DNA of 64,000 nucleotides from Candidatus Synoicihabitans palmerolidicus (GTDB taxonomy: Bacteria; Verrucomicrobiota; Verrucomicrobiia; Opitutales; Opitutaceae): positions 52,314 to 116,313 of the forward strand of contig JAGGDC010000005.1 of the NCBI GenBank assembly GCA_020809425.1. Direction: 5' to 3'. Positions 58,433 to 64,000 of this stretch are shown here, in pieces. Under the pieces are notes generated by a model, which was given only the letters and a program-made list of their open reading frames with translations, was not told the DNA's origin and searched no databases. The number at the start of each line of letters is the position of its first letter. The stretch's first letter is position 1. The position numbers and the translations under genes were made by a program.

Positions 58433-59203
58433 TCATGAGAACCCTATGCGGATACGCTTGGATACTTCGGGTATCGTAAAGGTCACTCCATGCATCTCCA
58501 GTTCGCGGCGCACCGCTTCACGGTAAGCTTCGTGGGTAGTCTCAAGTCGCCGCCGTTTCAGTTGCACCAAAGACTCGCGCGGCGTCTTCGCGAGCGCACG
58601 GGCCTGCGCCACCGCGCTTGGCACAACCTCCGTTCTCTTTCTCACCGGCACGCCTACCCCGCGATCCCGTAGCGATGCACCTCGAATGTTAGCCGCCATG
58701 AACAACATTTCCCACCCGATCATATCGCCAAAAACTCGAGGCAGGTTGAAGGTGCTCGCCATTCCCGGTGTAAATCCGAAGCCCATGAAGTTTGCGCAAT
58801 ACATGCTCTCCTCGGCCAGAAACATGAAATCCGCATGGGCACCAAATGCCAGCCCGCCACCAATGGCGTGCCCCTGCATCGCCGCAATCGTCGGTAACTC
58901 ACAGTACCGCAACAAATCGAAGAATTTGAAGTCAGTGTAGCTCATTCGCCCCTCGGATATCGCGATGAGCTGTTCAGCGGTCCCCCCCCCGCAAAAGTAG
59001 GAATCGTAGCCGTGCACCACGACCACCCGGGCGTTCGGATTGGCGACGATTTCAGCAAACCCCTCCAGCAGCCCTCGTCCAATCTCCTGGCTAAACAAAT
59101 TTCGCGAGGATCTATCCTCCATCGCCACGACCGCCACTGCAGGCTCCGCCCAGGTGAGCTTGACGCACCTTTCGACCCCTTCCCCTGATCCCGTCGCGCT
59201 CAA
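58433..59203 (-). CDS. Enoyl-CoA hydratase-like decarboxylase of the beta-branching cassette (ECH2, PksI-like)
   Basis: ECH2 (256 aa) decarboxylates the 3-methylglutaconyl-ACP made by ECH1, leaving a methyl branch on the polyketide. The crotonase fold shows the oxyanion loop GYDSYFCGGGTAEQLIAI and MQGHAIGGGLAFGAHADFMFLAEES, followed by YCANFMGFGFTPGMASTFNLPRVFG, which is the PksI/CurF ECH2 pattern. TTG 59203 is the preferred start: GGAGG lies 7 nt upstream and the TTG overlaps the ECH1 stop (TTGA). GTG 59218 is an alternative. The Gly-Gly-Gly codons are a 9-G run (58982-58990) in frame. Confidence 0.85.
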   Translation of the reverse strand: MSATGSGEGVERCVKLTWAEPAVAVVAMEDRSSRNLFSQEIGRGLLEGFAEIVANPNARVVVVHGYDSYFCGGGTAEQLIAISEGRMSYTDFKFFDLLRYCELPTIAAMQGHAIGGGLAFGAHADFMFLAEESMYCANFMGFGFTPGMASTFNLPRVFGDMIGWEMLFMAANIRGASLRDRGVGVPVRKRTEVVPSAVAQARALAKTPRESLVQLKRRRLETTHEAYREAVRRELEMHGVTFTIPEVSKRIRIGFS

Positions 59204-59964
59204 GATGAAACCTCCCACGGGAATCGACCCGCATTCACAAAATTGGCAATGCCTTCACGCACGGTCGGCTTGTTCAGCAACCGGCCAATTTCAGTAACCG
59301 CCGTCTGCTCCATTTCAGGGGTCAACATCCACATCTTCTGAAAATAGGATTTCAGTTCTACCACCGTTTCGTCCGTCAACCGACCCAGACGCAAAGAGAG
59401 CCTCCTGAGCGCCTCATCGAGTTCATCCGTGACTTCATCCACCAAATGATGGTTCAGCGCTTCCGCGACGCTCAAAGTTCGGGTCGTCATGGTCATGGCG
59501 TAAGCTTGTTGAAATCCCACTCGCCGTATCAAGAAAGGCACCACGCAACACGGGAGAATACCCCACAACGCCTCCGATAGGCTGAAAACACTGCGCGAAG
59601 TCGCCAACACCAGGTCGCTCGCGGCCACCAATCCGACCCCGCCCGCCATCACTTTTCCGTCTACCACCGCGACGATCGTTTTCGGTGAAGACGCCAGACG
59701 TTTCAGAATAGCCATGTAGTCCGCCGCGGCCATCTGGCTCTCAGATTCACCCGCAATCTCAACGAAATCCATGCCGGTGCAAAATACGCCCGCTCCGCCC
59801 CGTAGTAGAATCATTCGACAGGTTGAAATGCGCTCGGCCTCGTCGAGAGCCGCGTTCAGTTCGCGCAGTAAAGTCGCGTTAATGCTATTGGCGCGCTCCG
59901 GTCGGTTAATCGTGATCGAGACGGTAAGCGCCGTCGATTCGACGAGCAAAGTTTCAAAGCTCAT
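59200..59964 (-). CDS. Enoyl-CoA hydratase-like dehydratase of the beta-branching cassette (ECH1, PksH-like)
   Basis: ECH1 (254 aa) dehydrates the HMG-like intermediate on ACP. It has the crotonase elements VSITINRPERANSINATLLREL, GAGVFCTGMDFVEIAGES (oxyanion hole), VDGKVMAGGVGLVAASDLVLATS and SLSEALWGILPCCVVPFLIRRVG, as in PksH. Start ATG 59964 (MSFETLLVES) is preferred; GTG 59970 is possible. The frame extends to TTG 60003 overlapping the HMGS stop but has no family content. It lies directly after the HMG-CoA synthase-like gene in the standard order. Confidence 0.85.
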   Translation of the reverse strand: MSFETLLVESTALTVSITINRPERANSINATLLRELNAALDEAERISTCRMILLRGGAGVFCTGMDFVEIAGESESQMAAADYMAILKRLASSPKTIVAVVDGKVMAGGVGLVAASDLVLATSRSVFSLSEALWGILPCCVVPFLIRRVGFQQAYAMTMTTRTLSVAEALNHHLVDEVTDELDEALRRLSLRLGRLTDETVVELKSYFQKMWMLTPEMEQTAVTEIGRLLNKPTVREGIANFVNAGRFPWEVSS

Positions 59965-59999
59965 CGTCACCGCGCCTCCCCCACCATGCCGAACATTTA

Positions 60000-61232
60000 T
60001 CAACTCCAGTCATATTCCCGATGGTAGTTACGCACCCCTTTCAACACCAACAAACCACGGCCCGCCAAGGTTTGGTCGTAGAGGTTTCGGTAAGGAGCTA
60101 AGTCCACTTCCTGATCCTTCACGCCGAATACCCAGTCCAACCCGGCATCAAGCAGCTGCTCGTACTCCGGCATGGAAAGTACATACCGATCTGCTAGGGC
60201 GGCGGAGAGTGCGGCTCCTTTAAAAGAGGTTCTCGCGCCGGGTCCTGCCACTCCGCTGTAAAATTCGCCGCAGCACCCCGAGCCGTACGAATAGACTCCA
60301 ATGCGTCGTGGTTGGAAAAGATCGGCCCCGTCAATTAGTCCGCACAACGCGAGATACACCGTAGCAGAATAAATGTTACCGATCTCTGCGCAAAACCGCA
60401 GCGATGGCGTGACGCGTCGATCGAAGTCAGCCTCGGCCTCCGCCGGCGACGTGCCTCTCAATTTGCGAAGGAGCATTCGGTGCGCGCCTTTCACCATACC
60501 GGGAAATGGAGTGTGAAAGGCCAGATAATCAAAAGTCTCGAAGAAATCAGCTCCCTCCACTCTTCGCGCGTATTCCGCAAAACTGTGTTCCAAGCAATCG
60601 AGGTAAGCGATGAGCGATAAATCCGAATCACCGGTCTCGATGTCCGCCGCGGGGCGGCACGTATCCATTACCTCATACCCATGGTAACCATTGGCCCCAA
60701 AATCCAATTCGAAAACGTCCGGCTCGTCGCCCACGATCATCGCCACCGCACCCGCACCTTGGGAGGGCTCGACGTAGCTACCCCGAATAGTCGCCCGTCC
60801 AATATCGGTCCCTATCACCAGAGCCTTTGCCCCCAGGGAAGCCTGTGAGGCCACAAAACCGACTGCCATTTGTAGCGCCGCAGTCGCGCCGTAACAGGCC
60901 TGTTTAATTTCGAACAAGCGGCAGGTGCGCCCAAGCCCGAGATAGTGGTGCACGTAGGTCGTCATCGACTTGCCAAAATCAATGCCCGATTCCGTGCCCA
61001 CGATTACCAATTCGATGCGTGCTCGGTCTTCCGCCGACATGGCCTCGATCAGAGGTTTGGCGGCATTGACCGCCAAAGTCACCGGATCCTCGCAAGGCAG
61101 GGCCACGGATTTTCGCACCAGCATGAGATTGTCAAACCTACGCATGTCCAGCTCCCGTACCTCAAATAGCATGCGGATGTCGAGCACGGCCCGCGCCCCG
61201 TAGAAATTGATCGATTCGATACCAATACGCAT
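60000..61232 (-). CDS. HMG-CoA synthase-like enzyme for polyketide beta-branching (HMGS)
   Basis: The enzyme (410 aa) adds an acetyl unit from ACP to the beta-ketone of the growing polyketide. The catalytic Cys113 lies in EIKQACYGATAALQMA, Glu81 in VIVGTESGIDFGKS, and a His in LAFHTPFPGMVKGAHRM. The C-terminal part has RIGVYSYGSGCCGEFYSG. The motif set matches PksG/MupH/CurD rather than mevalonate HMG-CoA synthase. The start is ATG at 61232, 5 bp after the KS gene stop. No mevalonate genes are nearby. Confidence 0.92.
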   Translation of the reverse strand: MRIGIESINFYGARAVLDIRMLFEVRELDMRRFDNLMLVRKSVALPCEDPVTLAVNAAKPLIEAMSAEDRARIELVIVGTESGIDFGKSMTTYVHHYLGLGRTCRLFEIKQACYGATAALQMAVGFVASQASLGAKALVIGTDIGRATIRGSYVEPSQGAGAVAMIVGDEPDVFELDFGANGYHGYEVMDTCRPAADIETGDSDLSLIAYLDCLEHSFAEYARRVEGADFFETFDYLAFHTPFPGMVKGAHRMLLRKLRGTSPAEAEADFDRRVTPSLRFCAEIGNIYSATVYLALCGLIDGADLFQPRRIGVYSYGSGCCGEFYSGVAGPGARTSFKGAALSAALADRYVLSMPEYEQLLDAGLDWVFGVKDQEVDLAPYRNLYDQTLAGRGLLVLKGVRNYHREYDWS

Positions 61233-61236
61233 TTTT

Positions 61237-62511
61237 TTAAGGAGCCGAGATCACCAAGCTGCTATTAAAACCGCCGAAACCAAAGCTGTTCGACAGGGCC
61301 AGCCGAACCTCCGAACTTTCGGCATCAACGGCAACCAGAGAAAGTTGCGCATCGATGGGTTGGACGAGGTTCGGATTACCGTGGAGAAAACCCCCCTCGA
61401 CCTGTAACAGGCAAGCCAATAGTTCCACCAAACCTGCACTACTCAAGCCATGACCCAGCAAAGCCTTCGTGGCATTGATTCGCGGCCTCCCCGGCCCTAG
61501 GCCAAAAACTTCCCGCAAGGCCTCGCATTCTGCGCGATCTCCAGCCGGTGATCCCGTTCCATGCGCGTTCACGTAGTCTATCTCTTGAGCCGAAACGCCC
61601 GCCGCGGCCAAGGCCGCTCTCATCGCTTGCACCTCGGCTGCTGCCACCGGTTCGGGGCCATGACGCGCATCCAGCAGTAACGACACTCCGAGAACACGCC
61701 CCCGCGCTGAAACGCTCCGCCTCCGGGCCGACTCGCCCGACTCAAGCACGACGGCGGCGGCCGCTTCACCCCACACGAATCCGTCGTGACCTTTGTCAAA
61801 CGGCCGGGGTGCCGCCGACGCTTCTCCCGTCAAAGATGCGGCCCCTAATATGCCAAACGCTTCCAATTCAACTGGAGACAAGACCGAGGCCGCCCCTACT
61901 ACCACACAACGCTCCACCACTCCCGCGCGCACCCAATGCCAAGCCTGAAACAAGGCCGCATTACCACTCGCTGAGGCAGCTCCGACGGTCATACCCGGCC
62001 CCCGCACTCCCAACATCTGGCTGAGACAGCCGACCTGATTGCTGTCCGAATAGGAAACAGCGAACTTGGGATTCACCCGGCGCTCGCTGGCAGCCAAAGC
62101 CCCAAGATTTTCTGCCATGTAATCCTGACTAAGATTGCTGCCGGCCACGATAATGCCCGTACCCGCGCCAAGGGCGGGATCCTCCGCATCAAGCCTCGCG
62201 TCGCGCCACGCCTCCACCGCCGCAACCGCACCGAGCCGGGTGGAACGGGTGGCATTGTGCAGCACTTTACGAGCACGCTTCCAGATCCCAGACACGGGCG
62301 TCTCAATCTCCTCCAACCAACGGACGTGATCAAAATCCTGCACGCGCGCCGCCACCCGCGGACCTCTTGCGGTGATGAGCTCCGGGGGCAGCACCTGAAC
62401 GCCCCGCTGCCCTTCACGCAGGGCCAAACCCAACTCCGTCATTGAAGAAGCGATACTGCAGATCACCCCGCCACCCGTGCACACCACTTCGTGTTCTCTC
62501 GCTCGTTGCAT
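61237..62511 (-). CDS. Stand-alone ketosynthase-like malonyl-ACP decarboxylase of the beta-branching cassette
   Basis: This 424-residue KS fold protein has the active-site Cys replaced by Ser: GPGMTVGAASASGNAAL at about residue 180, where ketosynthases have TACSSS. The His residues are kept (VNAHGTGSPAGD and TKALLGHGLSSAG). Cys-to-Ser KS proteins decarboxylate malonyl-ACP to acetyl-ACP, which HMGS then uses. The closing motif NSFGFGGFNSSLVI is typical. ATG 62511 (MQRAREHEVVCTGGG) is 14 bp after the ACP stop; a longer frame to 62601 overlaps acp. Confidence 0.9.
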   Translation of the reverse strand: MQRAREHEVVCTGGGVICSIASSMTELGLALREGQRGVQVLPPELITARGPRVAARVQDFDHVRWLEEIETPVSGIWKRARKVLHNATRSTRLGAVAAVEAWRDARLDAEDPALGAGTGIIVAGSNLSQDYMAENLGALAASERRVNPKFAVSYSDSNQVGCLSQMLGVRGPGMTVGAASASGNAALFQAWHWVRAGVVERCVVVGAASVLSPVELEAFGILGAASLTGEASAAPRPFDKGHDGFVWGEAAAAVVLESGESARRRSVSARGRVLGVSLLLDARHGPEPVAAAEVQAMRAALAAAGVSAQEIDYVNAHGTGSPAGDRAECEALREVFGLGPGRPRINATKALLGHGLSSAGLVELLACLLQVEGGFLHGNPNLVQPIDAQLSLVAVDAESSEVRLALSNSFGFGGFNSSLVISAP

Positions 62512-62524
62512 CTTGATGATTCGC

Positions 62525-62797
62525 TCAACGAGAGCGGTCGCTGGTATGTCGTTTAAAAATCTCCACGAGGTCGGCGAGAGTACTGGCCCCATGTAACTCA
62601 ACGGTGGGCACGTTCACCTGGAGTGCTTCACTCGCATACATGACCACTTCCACCCGGTCGATCGAGTTGGCACCGAGGTCGGTCATGTTGCTTTCCGGTA
62701 CGATGTCATCGGGGTTAAGGTCGAAGACGACTTCCAACAAGTTGGCTTTGACGATTTCGAGGATACGTTGGGATTCCGGGTCCATTGGAACATTCAT
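62525..62797 (-). CDS. Stand-alone acyl carrier protein of the beta-branching cassette
   Basis: This 90-residue ACP carries the phosphopantetheine Ser45 in MTDLGANSIDRVEVVM (the usual DSL is NSI, as seen in donor ACPs of HMGS cassettes). The ATG overlaps the trans-ER stop (ATGA). An alternative start is the Met at residue 5 (62785). It holds malonyl/acetyl for the decarboxylase KS and HMGS. The helix III segment TVELHGASTLADLVEIFKRH is the usual ACP end. Confidence 0.92.
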   Translation of the reverse strand: MNVPMDPESQRILEIVKANLLEVVFDLNPDDIVPESNMTDLGANSIDRVEVVMYASEALQVNVPTVELHGASTLADLVEIFKRHTSDRSR

Positions 62798-64000
62798 GTT
62801 TCGATAAGTGACCGATAGCGCTGCGACAAAACTGCCGCCGCCCCCGTCATTAATTGATCGGCGATCAGGTCCACGTGCCGGTTACGCCAGTCGGCCATCG
62901 CCGTTCCGCGTACCCATTGGTTAAAAGCTCCCAAGGCCGGACCTGAGTGGATTTGAAAATCAGTTTGTTCGGCGGGTTCTCCCGCTAGGGCCAGTCGTGA
63001 CGTGTGGACAAAATACCAGCGAAAGATCAGCGCCATGCGATGCTTCGGATCGCGTTCGGCTCGAGCAATGACAGCGGGTGCTCGCTGCGCGTAAAACATT
63101 CGGGTCTCCTCCCACACCGCATCGAAGGAGCGTTTGAAATAACGCGTCTCAATCTGCTCCCGGGTTTTTGCATCGATCTGCTCAATCGAATCATACTGGC
63201 GATAGAGATCATACAGTTTCTTCGCGCGGCCCGGGAAAAGCAGTCCACGCTTAAATACCTGCACCTTGGCGCCCATTTCAAACATGTCGCCCGCCGGCAC
63301 AATATCCATGTCCTGCGCCTCCGCCGCTTGCAGCATATCCTTCACTCGATCACTGGTCCCAGCTTCGACCGTGCATTGATTGACGGAACCCGTGAGCACA
63401 AAGTCGGCCCCCACTACAAACGATGCAGCCACCGCTTCCGGCGTCCCGAGTCCGCCGGCCGCGCCCACCCCAATCTTTCGCGCGTAGCCATGTTCCCGAC
63501 TCAAGTCGTCTCGCAGCCTCAGAATGACTGGCAGTAACACATAAGCGACTCCACGATCCGTGTGTCCGCCCGAGTCTGATTCCACACAAATATCGTCCGC
63601 CACCGGCACCGTCGCCCCCCATTCCGCCTCCTCGGCGTTGATTAGTCCGCTCGCCAGTAGTGTCCGACGCAATACGTCTGGCACCGGACGTAAAAACTGC
63701 GCCGCTACTTCTGGGCGCGAGATCTTTGTCATAATCTGCCTCGGAGATCTTACCACACCGTCGGCATCGCGCGTCATCCCCCTCAATCGCAACCAGGCCA
63801 AATCCATCGAGATCTGGGTAAAGGCCGCCGCTTCGATGCGGGGCACGCGGCGTTCTAGTAATATCTCCGCAGTCGCGTGTTCGATCTCCGGATCGAAGGG
63901 TGCCGCCAGAAAATTGGCCCCATAAATTCCGGTTCCGCCCAACTGCTCCCCGATCCATTGCAAGTCTCGGTCTATCCGCTCGGGTTTGAGCCCACCCGTG
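62794..64000 (-). CDS. Trans-acting enoylreductase (PfaD/PksE-type, FMN), N-terminus outside the window
   Basis: The visible C-terminal 402 residues belong to the PfaD family, FMN enzymes of 2-nitropropane dioxygenase fold that reduce enoyl-ACP for PKS modules lacking ER domains. Features are DDICVESDSGGHTDRGVAYVL (the active-site GGHTD), KIGVGAAGGLGTPEAVAASF and VGADFVLTGSVNQCTVEAGT (FMN phosphate). Then MFEMGAKVQVFKRGLLFPGRAKKLYDLY and the PKS-type tail follow. The frame runs unbroken to the window edge, with about 60 more residues expected. Trans-AT clusters often carry it beside or fused to an acyltransferase; what lies upstream is not visible. Confidence 0.9.
   Translation of the reverse strand, partial: TGGLKPERIDRDLQWIGEQLGGTGIYGANFLAAPFDPEIEHATAEILLERRVPRIEAAAFTQISMDLAWLRLRGMTRDADGVVRSPRQIMTKISRPEVAAQFLRPVPDVLRRTLLASGLINAEEAEWGATVPVADDICVESDSGGHTDRGVAYVLLPVILRLRDDLSREHGYARKIGVGAAGGLGTPEAVAASFVVGADFVLTGSVNQCTVEAGTSDRVKDMLQAAEAQDMDIVPAGDMFEMGAKVQVFKRGLLFPGRAKKLYDLYRQYDSIEQIDAKTREQIETRYFKRSFDAVWEETRMFYAQRAPAVIARAERDPKHRMALIFRWYFVHTSRLALAGEPAEQTDFQIHSGPALGAFNQWVRGTAMADWRNRHVDLIADQLMTGAAAVLSQRYRSLIET

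Overview
The window looks like a chromosomal segment of an Opitutaceae (Verrucomicrobiota) bacterium. The indicators are an alternative complex III/cbb3 oxidase operon of the Opitutus type, paired DUF1800/DUF1501 genes, a histone-like lysine-rich protein and a GC-rich housekeeping set. The last ~8 kb is the end of a trans-AT polyketide gene cluster: trans enoylreductase, ACP, decarboxylating KS, HMG-CoA synthase-like enzyme, two enoyl-CoA hydratases, a broken glycosyltransferase and a carbamoyltransferase. A carbamate plus beta-branching chemistry in an IS-rich Opitutaceae genome fits, from memory and unchecked, 'Candidatus Synoicihabitans palmerolidicus', the ascidian symbiont proposed to make palmerolide A. 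That identification is an inference.

Layout. 1-2.3 kb: an IS remnant that has cut off the front of an oligopeptide-binding protein. 2.4-9.5 kb: flavoprotein reductase, rRNA pseudouridine synthase, SH3-like exported protein, folD, a response regulator/histidine kinase gene destroyed by an IS30-type element, and proC. 9.5-11.35 kb: second IS copy with a 6-bp target duplication. 11.4-22.8 kb (minus): one respiratory operon, actABCDEF followed by ccoS-like, ccoN, ccoO and a monoheme cytochrome c. 23.2-26.6 kb (minus): tig-clpP-clpX. 26.8-32.9 kb: a DUF4338-ISAs1 transposase element with the third IS copy nested in it, then decayed DUF1800 and DUF1501 genes. 32.9-41.4 kb: tsaB, alr, algH-like, dCMP deaminase, NIF3, aroQ, a frameshifted NusG paralogue, rsmG, a dead glycosyltransferase, pgpA, pgsA, coaD. 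41.4-48.5 kb: a decayed M14 peptidase and a MacAB-like exporter whose ATPase was destroyed by an IS3 element. 48.5-53.5 kb: FMN reductase, VOC protein, aminotransferase, RHH/histone-like protein, inositol-phosphatase-family enzyme and an FmdB-type gene with frameshifts. 53.6-55.7 kb: fourth IS copy next to an IS30 remnant. 55.8-64.0 kb (minus): polyketide cluster.

Two themes run through the window. First, core metabolism, respiration and the polyketide cassette are almost all intact, while accessory genes (transporters, sensor kinase, peptidase, surface glycosyltransferases, DUF1800/DUF1501) are broken by IS insertion, nonsense mutation or frameshift. This is the pattern of a host-associated genome in relaxed selection. 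Second, many frameshifts fall in homopolymers and several expected ATG starts read ATA, so some lesions may be assembly errors; raw reads would be needed to separate the two.

No tRNA, rRNA, CRISPR array or replication origin was recognised by eye.
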